Shown here: piece by piece, positions 1 to 12,852 of the stretch
How positions within the stretch are numbered: position 1 is the first letter of the stretch
Layout: the number at the start of each line of letters is the position of its first letter
Assembly (NCBI GenBank): GCA_950295325.1
Contig: OX485809.1
Coordinates: 38,161,081 to 38,225,080, forward strand
DNA: 64,000 nt
Origin: Polytrichum commune
Taxonomy: Eukaryota; Streptophyta; Polytrichopsida; Polytrichales; Polytrichaceae
Direction: 5' to 3'
Made by a program: the position numbers and the translations under genes
Notes under the pieces: model-generated
Seen by the model: the letters and a program-made list of their open reading frames with translations, nothing else
Told to the model about the DNA's origin: nothing
Databases searched by the model: none

Positions 1-1463
1 TAACTCATGCTATACCTCCACTTGGTTCTTATTTTTGTGAGGACCCTTTAACAAATGATTTGTATCCAAATTTACCCTTTAACATTAGGTGTTCACAATA
101 GGTCACAATCCAAAATAAGTGCATCTAACTTACTTGTGGTCAATCTTAGCAACATAGAACTTGTTTAGAAGGTTTTTCAATAGTATATTGACAATACATG
201 TCTTGCATAATATTCTTCAATTATTATGCTTTGCAGAGCCCAACACCTAGGGCCCCATATGGTTGCATGAACATCCAAATATTTGAATATTTTATTTCTT
301 CTAAATTTGATTTTTACAATAGGGGAGGCTTCCAAAACCTGGAGAGTCCAAGGCGACGAAAGCGCATACAATGATCAATCCCATAAAAAGATATCACAAA
401 AAGCCTTATAATTGTAAACAATATGCACATCAATGTACATTTGCCTGAAACAATGAATGAAATTATGAATTATTCATAATGATCAATAAATTGTTTGTAC
501 CTGACAAGGTTAGATGTAAACAAACAAAGTCCATTGATCAATGTTATGTGTCCTCAACACATATGGGTTAATGTCTAGGTGTAAGTAATTTAGCTTATCT
601 ATAAATGGAAATTGGAGTTGGGTTTGAATAGTAGTAGATTTTGATACCCACTAGTAGCATCAAATTTTGTAACTACAATCAAACCTTTTGATGTAATTTC
701 TCTAATGCAAAGGTCAATCTCCCTTCCTATCTATTCATGTAGTTGTATGTATGTTATATGAGTGGTACATTTATGTAAGCAATGATGTTTGTTTTGTGTA
801 TATTATCTTATTTTTATGGGATGGGCCAGTATTTTTGGATGTAGAAGTGCATTAGGAACTCTAAATGTATGAAGTTCCAACAATGATCCTCTTATATTTG
901 TGCAAACTAGTTCAATTTGGATGCACATTAATGTTGTAGAGGGTTGGTGCAACACTTGCTGGCCTAAGATGTTGTTAAGTGCTTAAAATGTATGATATGT
1001 GCATGTTGATCCTCTCATATATTTGCAAACTAGTTGAACTTGGAATCTTTTGGAGGTTTAAAGGATTGATGCAATTTAATTTTGTAATAATGAGCATGTC
1101 CAATTTCAAAAGGTAGCAAACTTTCCCCTTAGTTTGTGGTGTGTGTGTGGCCACATGCAAATTGCAAATATGAATATGAGGCCACTTATCCAATTACTAT
1201 ATCAAATATGGGGCCATTGTGCACCATATCAAAGTATACACATAGCCTTGATTTTTCCCTTGTACAATTAAAATTTTCCACATGGATTGACGCATAAGTC
1301 TTGTGCATTCGTCACATACTCCCTTTACCTCTACATAAATGACAAGTAGCAATTTTCAAATTTCTTTTTTTGGGATATTTTTGTCTTAATTTTGTGGTTC
1401 TCCTTTTATTAAAACATTTGCAATGTTTGAGACTTTCATTTGAGACAATTTGACATTTGAAGT
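1..1463. other. Intergenic AT-rich DNA, no gene seen
   Basis: Only short ORFs without recognisable domains. A diverged direct duplication is visible: the phrase around 880-915 (gatcctc..tatttgtgcaaactagttcaa) recurs around 1008-1040, a period near 122 bp. No TIR or retroelement motif was recognised here. Confidence 0.5.
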
Positions 1464-1892
1464 GTAATGATATCACGGGGAGGTCACTTCATTGTCAAGT
1501 TGACACCACGTGCGGACAAAGTTTGCTACCCCTATATTACATGCCATATATAATTTCAAAATTTATGATATTTTTCTACATACACATAACCATTGATAGT
1601 ATCTTTTGTATATATTTTTTGAAATTTTTAGTCATCTTTATTTTTTTAGTAATTGTTTTAGTTCAATTCTGTGTCATTCCAGTTAGAAACGGTATGTTTT
1701 ATGGGAAAAAAAAATCATCAAATTTAGTTACCACTTTTAACTATGTCATAGGTACTGTGTATATCTACTCATGAAAAACATTTGATAAAATTTTGACCCA
1801 TTTTGGTGGTGCAACTTACCAAAAGAAGATTTTTTTTGGTCGCACGTGGTGTTCAACTTGACAATGGAGTGAATCCCCCGTGAATGATATTG
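1464..1892. mobile_element. MITE-like element with ~50-bp terminal inverted repeats
   Basis: The left end (tgatatcacggggaggtcac, then a stretch ending in ccacgtgc at 1513) is matched in reverse complement by the right end at 1842-1892 (cgcacgtggtg ... cccgtgaatgatattg). The arms are about 50 bp and roughly 85% identical around an AT-rich, non-coding core. No transposase is encoded, so this is a non-autonomous DNA element. The superfamily was not determined because no clean target-site duplication is visible. Confidence 0.65.
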
Positions 1893-2775
1893 CAAAAAAT
1901 AGCCTAGTTCCAAAGGAGGCAACATCTTCCTTAGAGGTGTATGTAGACACAATAAGGTAGACATACCCAAAATCAATTGTAGTATGTATCAAAGTTATAC
2001 ATTTGAATTCTCCAAAAAATGACTATGGCACATAATGTTTGGTTTTGGGTTACATACCTTCGAAGGTCATACAAACATGTATTGGACTTTGCCAAAGATT
2101 TGTGGTCTCTTTGTAAACTCGTCCATTAAGAAAAGTGTATGCGCAAGATACTACTTTACAACTAGAATTTGGTTGTTTCTAGATTGGTTGTTTCCAATAA
2201 TGAAACCAAAGCTTCCGAATCAGGCTAATACATTCTATCTGGAATGAATTAACCCTCAACTTGTAGGAGACTTGTCTTCATCTGGTATGGATGAGTGTAC
2301 ATAGACGCCACAAACTCCAAGCCAAAGAGTAAAATTATTTTGAGCATGATGGATTGGCTTATGGGCTCCATCTCTCTTTGGATAGATAGATAGACTTGGT
2401 CTTACTAAGTTTTACCACCATATGAAATACAATACATGTGGAGATCAAGTTTAACATGTGTGTGTTCTTTGTTTGCCATTTCAAACTTACTCCACAACCT
2501 CCGGTCCGACAACTTCACCCTCGGTAACCTCAAACCAATTTCTTGATGAGTCAAGATGTGCATGGTGATAGTTTCGTAACGCTTGGACTGTTGGGAGTAT
2601 TTATCGAATCTCGTGACTAGGCGCCAATCAATCAAGATGATGATGCCTTTGGGAGTGGGGCGGCAAGTTTGCGCAAATCCAAAATATTCGGTTGGAATAG
2701 TATTAAGGGGACGCCCACACACGTTCATTTGAAAACGCCAGGTTTAAAACGGAGTTTGGAAAGCCAAGGTAAAAG
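1893..2775. other. Intergenic, no gene seen
   Basis: Short ORFs on both strands (for example 2405-2728 on the - strand) show no recognisable domain and are not supported by splice sites or by conserved motifs I can identify. Confidence 0.4.
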
Positions 2776-2957
2776 ATTTCGAGGAGTTTGGTTTCAAAGT
2801 TGATCCCTCTTTTTATTGGGCATAAATGTTGTTTTCAGTTCCGATTGGAAACAGAAGTTTCTAAGCATTTTGAAAAATTGTTGCCTTGGATCGGAGTTGG
2901 GAACGGACATTTGTACCCAATAAGAGAGGGACCGACCTTAAAACCAAGCTCCTTGGA
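2776..2957. mobile_element. Small foldback element (~180 bp)
   Basis: The sequence 2781-2835 (gaggagtttggtttcaaag..gatccctctttttattggg) is the imperfect reverse complement of 2905-2957 (cccaataagagagggaccg..aaaaccaagctcctt). The two ~60-bp arms flank a short loop, the shape of a foldback MITE. It has no coding capacity. Confidence 0.6.
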
Positions 2958-3734
2958 GTGAGGCACATGTGAGAGACTCTTGTTTCATGCTAGTGTTGAC
3001 AATCATAGAGCAACCGTAGGTGACATTTGTTTGTGTTTGTGGGTGCGTGTCTGTGTGTGCGTGTGTATATCATTTGTAATATGTTTTATTTCATAGTGAT
3101 TTAATCTGAAAATAAGATATATTTTATGTTCTTCAAATGTGAAACTATTGCAAAGTCATTTTTGGTTTGGTTTTCTACGCATGATAAGATAGTGCTAAAT
3201 ATGCCAAAGTACTCCACTTTGAAGAAATGACACCGAACCCAACATCAAACTCATCTCCTCCACTTCACCCCATACTTTGCCACAATTTTATTGGGCCTCC
3301 CGTTCCCCCATGCGTTACCCTTGGTTTGACGAGTTCACAACCACAACATATTCAAGATATTCACGAAGCTATGGCTAGCCCCCAAGTTCTCAATTTTGCC
3401 GAATCATCAAAGCACTACGGGAGTTGGGTGCTCTTCCCGATGGTGCTCGTGCACTAGGTGCTTACAAAATCTATGAATTTGGATGTAGAATATACCAACT
3501 TTTAGGGCCACCAAAACTCTTTAGTGAAAGTGAACCAATGGCTAGAGCACACGATCCTTGCAATGAAGGGCCATTGTACAAAATAACGATGTAGGGTGTG
3601 GTGAACATAATGTTGTACGAAAACATAATTATATTGAACTTATCAACGCTTAATATATATGGTTTGGGTTTCGTGGTGCCTACGTAACATCATACATCTT
3701 AGATGAAAGGGTTGTAGTAAAAATAAGATTCTCT
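2958..3734. other. Intergenic, no gene seen
   Basis: Contains a GT-rich run (3027-3066) and unremarkable short ORFs. Nothing assignable. Confidence 0.4.
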
Positions 3735-3890
3735 TTTTTTGGAACATATGAGGCGCTTGACCACCTGGTTAGTTTTTAGTAGAGAGATGACGTCACGGCC
3801 AGGACTCGAACCGCCGACCACTCTGTTCGGTTTGGGTACCTTTCCACTATCATCCGGTAGTTTAAGGTCATCTCGGACCAAGTAAATACA
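3735..3890 (-). mobile_element. Possible tRNA-derived SINE
   Basis: On the - strand there is a good RNA polymerase III B-box-like motif, GGTTCGAGTCC (reverse complement of 3802-3812), in a locally GC-richer block. Downstream on the same strand the block ends in an A-rich stretch (the T-rich run near 3730-3740), as expected for a retroposed 3' tail. The A box is not convincing, so this could also be a decayed tRNA-like fragment. Confidence 0.4.
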
Positions 3891-3987
3891 AAGTTCATAT
3901 ACTTGGAGGAGTTGAGGGTTGATCAATTTAAGTTGGACCCGAGTGGATTAATTTATTTGACTCAAATTGAGATTTAAATCCATTTGG

Positions 3988-4217
3988 CTATACTACCCAA
4001 AATATTGTATTTAGTGTCACTTACAATTCAAAATTACACATTGCTAAGGATGTTTGCTATATATCTTAATTTTTTGTTGACAAAGGTCAAACTGGTTGTT
4101 TGGATATTATAAAACATGAACATATTTACTTGGATAAAATGTACATCAATATCAAAAGGACATAGCATTGCGTAACTCCAAATAGTAAGTGGCACTAAAT
4201 ACAATATTTAGTGTTAG
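3988..4217. mobile_element. MITE, 'CTACACTAAAT' group, ~230-bp class
   Basis: Both ends read inward as a diverged CTA(A)CACTAAATATTGTATTTAGTG followed by a CACTTAC..TTACGCAATGCTA phrase, giving ~60-bp inverted repeats. Related copies with the same internal phrases lie at 32565-32797, 37526-37748, 52995-53220 and 56744-56975. It encodes nothing. The mobilising transposase is unknown. Confidence 0.75.
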
Positions 4218-6530
4218 TCCAGCTTCAACATCTTTCCCGATTCCTTTGTTTCAAAATCTCAATGTCTAACTAAGAGCACTAGGATGACTTATTCATAACT
4301 TGTTGCATTGGGAACTAGGTTAGCGTGGTATAACACTTCAATTATGGTGTCAATTTTGCTCAATCGAATGCAATGCAATTCTACATTTCTTACGTAACAT
4401 GCCATGGATTTCAATATGGCTTGTTAAGAGGACTTAAACACTCGTTAAGGTTAGAAACTTGTGGGAGGGTGAACCATTGAAACAACAAGGCAATTGACGA
4501 AGGTCCTTGTATAGCCCTAAGCTTTCAGATTTCTTACAAGATCCAAGGACTCATGGACCATTGGTGCAAGTTTGCTTCCACACCTCCTATCAACCCTGGG
4601 GTACCAACTCAAACAAATAACTTGTAACATATAATTCATGCATATTAGACTTGTACATTCATACTAGAGAACACTTTACAAAACATAGAATAAAGTGATG
4701 TAGTGCACATTGAGACTGTCCATAATCCGTGATAATTGTTTGATTTGAATATGTCTAATATCATAATACATGAATGACTTGAAAATAATGTGGACTTTCT
4801 CTTGAACAAGGGGGCTAGTCCATAACCTAGTCTTCATCATACTTACTTATGATTTATATAATCTACAATCTTCTGATGATGATATAGATTATTTTGGCTT
4901 GTAATCCCTAACCCTAATTCTCTTCCTGACTTCTCTTAGTGGCTACTCTCCTGCTTCTCTTCTGAAACTCTTCAACCCATCTTCAATACTTGAAAGTTGT
5001 AGATCATTTGAAATATTAAGTAGATACATTTCGAACTTCTCTTCCAACAAAGAATGTTGTATGTAATCTACCATCATACTAGATCATAAAACCATCTAGG
5101 TGCAAGAGAGTGATTTAATGGTAATACCATATGATCCATGTATTGAATAGTCTTCAACAATAACACTATTATTAAGTTTTGTAAGAATGTTCCATGGGAC
5201 CAAGAATCAAATTGGCTTTGACGCAAGTACCAAAAAGTCATGTAAGAGAAACATTGTGTAGCGGCCTATCGAGATACCCTCATGAAAATAGTTCCTTGAA
5301 CCTTTCAAGGTATAGACCATTAATCGGACGAGGAGGTTTGAGTGGTTTCAATCGACAATTATTTATATTTTCTTGTGGTGTTGAATTTCTTAAAGTCGTA
5401 GTGTAAAGGCAACGTGAATAGACTCTATTTGAACTAGAAACGCTAAAAAGCATGTGAAAATGGATGACTATGTCAATCTAAACATATAGAAAGGAAAGAT
5501 TGGAAGAGGTTGTAGTCCAATAGGAAAGGCCACACTTCTCTTGGCCAAGCCATGACCACATATTGAACAATAAGTAGGACATAATTCTCCATAGGTAGGG
5601 GGCCATAATTGTCTTGTGAGCATCATTTAATTGTTGTTGTCTTTTGAAAGTTTATTAATCTTCTTTTGGGATATGAGGAAGTGGTGTGTTGTGCGAGTAA
5701 ATTAGATGTGGAATTGCAATTTTATATTGAGTAGCACGTGGTGTTTGAATTGGTCGTGAGTAAATTTAGAGTTAGTTGTGGTGAAACTCCCCTGGTTCTA
5801 CCTAAGAGTGCATTTGGACTCAAGTACAAGAATTAAATCCAAATTCAATTGTTTGTTGATTGTTGCATTTGTGATGAAAGTCCTATTGGAAACTGGGATG
5901 ATGAATTTCTTCTTCTTCTCCCAAGATTATTGTTCATGAGAGATGTAGGAAGCTCTAAGTGAGGGAACCAATGAAGACTTATATCCATGTTGTTTGTTAA
6001 CAACGGTAACGTGTAAATGGTCCGATATTTTCAAGTGAAGTAATTAGGAGGTCGTTGATGCCTCAACGAGAATATGAATGAGCCATTGTTGAATGAACAT
6101 TGCAAGTTGTCATGTGTGTGTGATGATCTTGCTAAGGGAGTTGACACTGGTGAATATATATTACAAGACTAAAAGGGTAGATTTCATAGATCAAACTTTG
6201 TATGTTTGTTGATAATCTTATATGGTGTGAAGATTAAAGTTGATAAGTTGAGAGGTCATACCTTTTAGAAACAAAATAAAATTTAGGTCATTGCTTGCCA
6301 CAACTGTTGACACTGAACCCATTTGATTGAAGTGTTAAGTAGAAACCCAACAAAGAGATGTGGGAGATATTGATATAAGTTGAAGGTAGGTGAATTAAAA
6401 ATCACATGCCAAGCTCAGTATAGAAGTTTAAAACTACAAATAATAGAAAGGAGGCATCCCTTTTGATGCACTTCATTCCCATACATTATTAAGACAAGGA
6501 ATTCACACTCAAGATTGTTACCATAGTTTA
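4218..6530. other. Intergenic, no gene or repeat recognised
   Basis: About 2.3 kb of AT-rich DNA with only short ORFs. The 70-codon ORF at 5194-5406 has no motif I recognise. No TIRs, microsatellites or retroelement motifs were seen. Confidence 0.45.
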
Positions 6531-7459
6531 ATAGCAGGTTCGGCACAAAATAATTCTAAAAATAGATTCCTATAATTTTGGAATATTATTGGCATTTTTT
6601 GCCGAATATGAAATTAATTTTTTTTCAAAATTGCCGAAAAATAAGAAATTTTTACTTCTCACTAGAGTTTTACTTCCAGTGGAAGCATATGTGAATTTTG
6701 AAAGAGAGAAGGTGCTCCTTTTGTAATCAAGCTCACTTACATTAGTCCACAAAGAATATTATGGGTTAAGAAGTAGCAAGACTCTAGGTGAGGCTTTTCA
6801 AATGTGTTGTACACAAATTTTTGGAGTCCAATTGAGCATAGAAGATGAAGTTTTATAGAATTTTGTCCAATTAATAAAAGTTGAGAAATCAATCCTTCTT
6901 CCACCTCCAACAAGTTTTGTGTCAAAATAAGTCTTAATGCAAAAGATATGGACAAAACATTGCAGCCGTGTAAAGATCAAAAAATTAAAATGCATTCATA
7001 ACAGTTTTCGGAGCTCATTTGTGCATAGAAGATCAACTTTTTTGGAATTTTGTTGGACTAAGAAAAGTTTAGAAATCAAGTAATCTTTCACCTCCAACAC
7101 ATTTTATGTCATTTGAAGACTCTATGCAAACGTTATGCGTGTTATAAAAATGAAGTCTAACTCGGTGCTTCACCTCAAAGTTTACATATCCCATATGCAT
7201 TGTTGAACACAACTCCACTCTACTTGCATAAAGCACAGAGCATTCTCAACTCTTCACTCACATCTTACTTGTCATTCAATGCAAGAGAGATGTACAAGAT
7301 ATAAGCTTAAATAGAAAATTACAAATGAATTTAAGCCAAATTTTTGAAAATTAAAAGAGAAAATTGCCGAAAATATGAATGTACTATTTTTAGGTTCTGA
7401 ACCTACTTTTTGAACTTTAATTAATTATTCGGCTAACATGTGTTGAACCAGCTATGAAC
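6531..7459. mobile_element. TIR element, ~930 bp, with internal duplication
   Basis: The ends read inward as ATAGCAGGTTCGGCAC (left) and ATAGCTGGTTCAACAC (reverse complement of the right end, about 7440-7457). 'TTGCCGAA' phrases follow inside each end. The interior carries two diverged direct copies of a ~195-bp segment (about 6815-7005 and 7005-7190), recognisable by 'catagaagat', 'gaattttgt' and 'cacctccaacaa/aca'. No transposase is visible, so it looks non-autonomous. Confidence 0.55.
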
Positions 7460-8023
7460 CTACGGGTATGTGCCAAAGGAAAAATATGTGAGGCAATTGT
7501 CTGATATTGAGAGGAGAACAATCAATTGTCATGCTTGCAACTTTTGAGCATTGATTTTATAAGTAGGTACAAACTTTGAGTCACTCATATAAATGAATGA
7601 CTACTACATACAAGGTGGTGAGTGTTGTTGTAGTAACTGAGATTACTTCTACCTCAAAACATTTCGATTGAGATACTAGTTACATGTGAAAGGTCACTTG
7701 AATATATAATAGATGGTCCAATGGAAACCAAACAAATTTACGTTTTGACCTCCAAACCTTCACAATCTTTGATGGAGACACAAATAAGTATGTTGTGAGA
7801 CCGTGAACCAATTAGGGATGGGCATACTACTCTAAGACGAGATTTGAACATGAAGGACGAATACATGCAAGTATTTTACTTGTGCTTTAGGATGACGTCT
7901 TATTCTATCTTCAATTATAATGGTTTACTATGGGCAATACAATAAAAGATGTAAAAGCTAAACCAAACAATGCACCTATATCAATCAAGCGAACCAAAAA
8001 ACCATGGTTTACTTTACATAAGG
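7460..8023. other. Intergenic, no gene seen
   Basis: No assignable coding or repeat structure beyond short AT-rich ORFs. Confidence 0.4.
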
Positions 8024-8205
8024 ATGAGGCATCTATAACCAATAAAGTAAGATAGTTTGCATTTGTTTAGGAGGAGTAATAATGAGGATTTTTTTTTGTG
8101 AAGAGAAACATATTCTAAGGATGACAATTTTTCTTTTCTTTTCTTTAAATATGAAAATTGCTACAACTTTCAACGCGGTTAAGTTAAGGTAACACATAGT
8201 CGATT
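8024..8205. repeat. Dispersed repeat, also at 52531-52720
   Basis: The series gatgaggcatc, aataaagta..agtttgc, tttgtttaggagga, ttgctacaa and ggtaacacatagtc recurs in the same order and strand at 52531-52720 with moderate divergence. The boundaries and class of the element are not visible. Confidence 0.5.
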
Positions 8206-8384
8206 TGTAGGTTCACCCATCACCACTCATCTAAATGCTAATGCTAGGTCACAACAATTCTCAATGAAGGAAACCAATCACAAGCCGCCACCACATGAAT
8301 TCTAACTTCGTTTACCTAAAAAAAATATAGATTTCATTCATGTCGGCATTGCATGACTCTAGTGAGTTAATAAACGAACTTGGT

Positions 8385-9060
8385 TGACTATAGATCTATG
8401 TTCGGGGAAAACCGACGGCTAGTTCATTATCAGCCGATGGATTTCCCCTCATGGCCAGTCCAAATTTCCAACCATCGGATGGCAATCCGACTGTAATTTC
8501 AATCCTCCGGCAATTAGCCGATGGACCAGAAAATGTCCCAGAAGTGTAGCAGATTCTTCTTGTGAGTTACTGGATTTAAGCCGGAAGCATCCAGAGCGCT
8601 ATTTGTCTGGGGCATCTGATGATGCACTTGAGGAAGTACCCTAAACCTTAAACTTTTTGAATTATGCAACCTTTCCATGACCAAATCCAATTGCTTCTAT
8701 GAAGAATTGGGGGACCAAGGCCTTCAAGCGGTGAAGGCATTGCTAAGTTCAATTCCTGCTAAGTTTAAATTTAAAGTCTTCAAATTTAAAGTTTTGAACA
8801 TGCCTTTCTTTTCACTTCTTCAAGATTTTGTACTAAGAAATGATTTCTAATAACTTTTCATACATTTTTAAACAATTAGTGCGGATATGAATTCCATTGA
8901 ATCGGATATTGGCCAATGAAAATATGAAAATATAGGCAATTGGCCGATTGATTTTACAAAAGACCGGCTGTTGCCGATGTAAATTGGGAAAAATCCGACC
9001 CTTCGTAGCAACTACCGGCAATTAGCCACTAAGGCTTCAAAAACTTCCCGAACTCTGCTA
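8385..9060. repeat. CCGAT/GCCGATGG-rich repetitive block
   Basis: Several short related phrases on both strands (agccgatgg, ggcaattagcc at about 8510 and 9014, accgacgg, ggccgattg) suggest a decayed TIR element. Clean termini could not be defined. Confidence 0.3.
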
Positions 9061-9805
9061 TAGATGCCTCAACCTTAGATGCCTTTACTTTTAAATCTAC
9101 AGTGGGATGAGGGATAGAAAACTATTTCTACATGGGAATTGAACTCTGTTAGTTTTGGAATCGAACAAGATATCTTCCAAATCCTCAAGGTGCTCACTGA
9201 TAAGTACCTTGAATTGGTTTGTTAGTTGCTTTTATTTTTATTTGTTTTAATTGGATATATGTGACCCATACTTAAATAAGATATCAAACACCCCTTGGGC
9301 TCCTGCTCTTGAAGTGGGCCCTTTTCCACACAACACCCCCGCTCAGGGCATTATCTACCACTTAAGAACATAGCCTCAATTTTCCCGGGCTTCATATAGA
9401 AAAAAAAAACAAAAAACAAAACATTTCCAACATGTTGGGCATTCCATGTACTGCCTTATGATGTAAAATGAGGCACGCTTTCTAAGCACGGGAAAGCCCT
9501 TTGGTCCGGCCTTTACAAACATTTCGCCTTGCCCCTTGGGATCCCACCCTCAATCTTATAAAGCATTCTCTTAAGGGCTTTCCCCAAAAACTTACTTACA
9601 TACATTAAAAATAAAACATGATGCAAAGATATTTTAGCTTTGATCTCCCTTGCATAGGGAATTATCGCATATGAGCTTATCTCACATCCATCCAACATAT
9701 AAACTCGACCCCCTATAGGTTTTAAGTTGATACATCTCAAATGAAGTTGGATTAGACTATTTTGAGTCTTTAGAGCTAATTCCGATGTCGAACCAACCAA
9801 AAAAA
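9061..9805. other. Intergenic upstream of the tandem array
   Basis: Contains a poly(A)-rich run near 9402-9422. The 103-codon ORF on the - strand (9513-9824) runs into the tandem repeat and has no recognisable domain. No gene is supported. Confidence 0.4.
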
Positions 9806-10660
9806 AACCTTCTTTGGGTTGCATATTATTTTAGGGCTTTTTACATTGGACGAATGAGAGATACGCAAGGACCCAAACCCAATTTCCTTTCGTAATATGA
9901 GGTACCCTTCCTTTGCATCATGCACCCCACATATATAGTTCATAGTGCAATACGTTTTGAGACACGCCATTTTGATTCTCCAACCAATCAAAACCATTGA
10001 CAACTGTCCTTGGACCTTTACATTTGATAATAAATGATGGGGGACACGAACACCTACTGCCTACTAGTTCGGACGGCGTCCTTATTACCCATAAACCTCC
10101 TCTGAGTTGCATACTATTTAAGGGCTCTTTACATTGGATGAATGAGAGGCACGTAAAGACCCAAACCCAATTTCCTTTTGTAATATGAGGTACCCTTCCT
10201 TTCCATCACGCACCCCACAAAGTTCAGAGTGCAATACGTTTTGGGACAGGGCATTTTGCTTCTCCAACCAATCAAAACTGTTGACAGCTGTCCTTGGATC
10301 TTTACATTTGATAATGCATGATGGGAGACACGAACACCTACCGCCTACTAGCTCGGACGGTGTCCTTATTACCCATAAACCTCCTTTGAGTTGCATACTA
10401 TTTAAGGGCTCTTTACATTGGATGAATGAGAGGCACGTAAAGACCTAAACCCAATTTCCTTTCGTAATTTGAGGTACCCTTACTTTGCATCATGCACCCC
10501 ACAAAGTTTAGAGTGCAATACGTTTTGGGACAGGGCATTTTGCTTCTCCAATCAATCAAAATTGTTGACAACTGTCCTTGGATCTTTACATTTGATAATG
10601 CATGATGGGAGACACGAATACCTACCGCCTACTAGCTCACTCCTTATTACCCATACTATA
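9806..10660 (+). repeat. Tandem array, three ~285-bp units abutting a promoter
   Basis: Unit starts are at about 9806, 10094 and 10378, each beginning aacct(c/t)ct(t/c)tgag/gggttgcat. Within every unit the same phrases follow in order: 'gggctctttacattgga', 'aatgagaggcacg', 'caatttcctttcgtaat', 'gtgcaatacgttttg', 'ttgacaactgtccttgga' and 'cctactagctcgga'. Units 2 and 3 are more alike than either is to unit 1. Unit 3 loses its last few bases at 'cccata', which runs directly into the TATA-like core of the OTU gene. Short ORFs in these units are repeat copies of one another and are not genes. Confidence 0.9.
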
Positions 10661-10727
10661 TGGGATAAATCCTCCCCCCCCCTCTCTCTCTTCTCTCTCT
10701 CTCTCCTCCCACGTCTCCCTCTCTCCA
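10651..10727 (+). promoter_or_regulatory. Probable core promoter of the OTU gene
   Basis: An AT-rich TATA-like core, actatatgggataaatcc (10655-10672), is followed at once by a pyrimidine run of C and CT repeats (10673-10727). This matches the TATA box plus downstream 'Y patch' common in plant promoters. It starts exactly where the third tandem unit ends. Transcription probably starts near 10690-10710, which is inferred from spacing only. Confidence 0.5.
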
Positions 10728-11542
10728 ACGCTCGCCCCTCTTCCCAAGAGGAGGAACCCAATAGCACAGGAGCAAACCAAGCCAAGCCTAAGAAACGAAG
10801 CGAAGGACGGGAAGAGAGAAAGAGAGAAAGAGATCATTGGCATTCACTCGCTCGCTCACTCATTCACTCACTCACTCCTTCCTTCCTGCCTGCATCGTTA
10901 TTGCCCTTCCTCCTCGTCGCCGCCACGCCACCGCCCACCATGCTCTAAGCTACCTTACTCCTCCACCCTCACAACCTTGCGTTGCCATCTTGCTTAACTT
11001 GCAACTCTCCCACTTCCTCTGCAGCAGCTTGCAATTGAGTGGGTTTGAAGCTACTCCACTCCACTTCACTTCACTCCGATCCAATTCCCTCCCCCGCCTT
11101 GCCTTTGCAAACTCCTCCTCGCGCTCTCACATTGCCGCACCCTGTTTTGCAATTACTTCGTCCAACCGCAATTGCTATCATACAGTTGCGCATCGAGAGA
11201 GGATAGGATTGGCCATCAATTCCAGTGTGTTGGGCGCCACCAATTCTGTTATCACGGGGAGCCTTTGGATGTGCGCAGGATTGGAGCAGGAAGGAGGTTT
11301 GCTTGCTTTTGGTCCTTCGTCCTACGGGTTGCCCAAATTTGGGATTTCAGTGTGCGGGAAGGAGAAGAAGAAGAAGCCGGCATTCATTGGGTGATCGTTT
11401 GGGTTTGCTTTCGATTGTGGTCAATACAGACAGGGTGGATTCATGGGTGTTTGTTGTGAGTCGTTGAATTTTGGTTGGATGGCATTGCGACTCCCAGGCT
11501 GAGGAGGAGGACGAGTTGCTTGCAAGCGGTTCTCTGGAGAGG
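10690..11542 (+). other. Probable non-coding first exon (5' leader)
   Basis: This GC-richer block between the promoter and the coding region ends in a consensus splice donor, GAGAGG|GTAAGT (exon end 11542). It holds CT and CTCA microsatellites (10677-10727, 10847-10880). Several overlapping ORFs pass through it, the longest being 185 codons at 10837-11394, but they share no frame with the OTU protein and look compositional. The acceptor of the leader intron is unresolved. Candidates include ctatccag ending at 12323 and gtgacag ending at 12659. An in-frame stop at 12817-12819 shows the leader does not extend the protein. Confidence 0.5.
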
Positions 11543-12852
11543 GTAAGTGGTCTCGTAAGCCACGTTTTGTTGGTGTTGGGGTCTCTTTGTTTGTTGTTTT
11601 GGTGTGAGATTTGCAATTTTGGGTCACCGTAGATAGGTTTGTGAACGCACCGTTACACGATGATGATGATGTGATCTCGAGCTCTTTTTCTTTGTTTCGA
11701 ATCCATTTGTTTGTGGCATTGTCCAAAGGCAGAATGTGATCCGATTCGCGATGATTTCAGGTTAATTTTTAGGTGAAGGGTTCGTGAGAACAGATGTGAG
11801 GATTGCTCGTGTCAGTGAGACAGACTGAGTGAGCCATTAAGAATTTCTTGACGAAGTTTGGGCCCATTTTAACCTAACTAACGTAAGTGAAGGCATGGGA
11901 TGCATCAGTTGTTCCGGGGAATCATATACTTGTGTTGTATCCTCAACATGTGGCTATTAGAAATTTCAAGTTGTAGAGGCCGAGATGGTAAGTTGCGGAG
12001 TTCGTCAAATTGAGGTGCATGTGCAGAATCACACTTTGTGCTTTTGTGCAATACAAGATTCCTAGCCTAATTTGGATTTCCTTGGGTTTGAATCGTGACC
12101 TGTTTGATGCAATTGCGCATGAGCAGGATTCGAGGTTTGATGGTGATGATGATGTTTGTCATAGCCTGTATAATCTCTTCTGGATCCATTTGCTGTGTGC
12201 TGCAAGAACAATCACAGTTGGCTTCTACAAATAAAAAGCCATCCTGCTTTGAGGTCGTCTGTTGATATTTGTTTTTGGATGTTTTTTCTACTTTCTTTCT
12301 ATGGTTCTTTCTCCACTATCCAGATGAGTGCAGTTGAAAGTAAATGTAGGAACTGCTGCCTGAGACTCCTGAGAGATTCCTACTAAGATTGGGGCGAATG
12401 ACAGGCAATTTATGTGACAATTTGCACTCATTTGGGTGTTTGATTGTGTTGGGGCAGGTAGTACACATCAGTGCATTCACAATCACACAGAATTTTGCAT
12501 TCTCATTGACATTGAGTGCAAACTGTATTGCGGTACAGATTCGTCATTAAGCCATAGTTAGTTATTGAATAAGGACATGCAAGCCTGGCTGCGTCTAGGT
12601 TTTTGCTAGGATAGCATTTTAGCTAGGTTGACAGACAGGGATTGCATTTTAAGTGACAGGGCGTTTTGGGAATTGGGATTCCTCAACAACCAGCTCAAGA
12701 AGAGGGAACATCTGCATCATTTCTACATAGGAATTGCAATGAGGTTTGATTGCCCACTGGTGCTTGAGAGGAAAGGCTCAAGGCCATCAAGGCAGGGGGG
12801 TAATGCACAAGGTTCTTAAGAAGAGCTAGTAAGGCTAACAAAAGAGAGGTCC

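Noticed and set aside
3735-3890. Functional tRNA gene on the - strand
   Set aside because: Only the B box is convincing; no cloverleaf, anticodon stem or acceptor stem could be folded by eye.
10118-10448. Pairs of near-identical short ORFs at 9918-10112, 10118-10396, 9997-10188 and 10185-10448 as a small gene family
   Set aside because: They are the same text in successive tandem repeat units and are open on both strands by chance.
10837-11394. 185-codon ORF upstream of the OTU gene as a separate gene
   Set aside because: It lies in a CT/CTCA-rich leader with several equally open overlapping frames, is followed by a splice donor at 11542, and its product is Ser/Thr/His-rich with no domain. 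It is probably 5' leader sequence.
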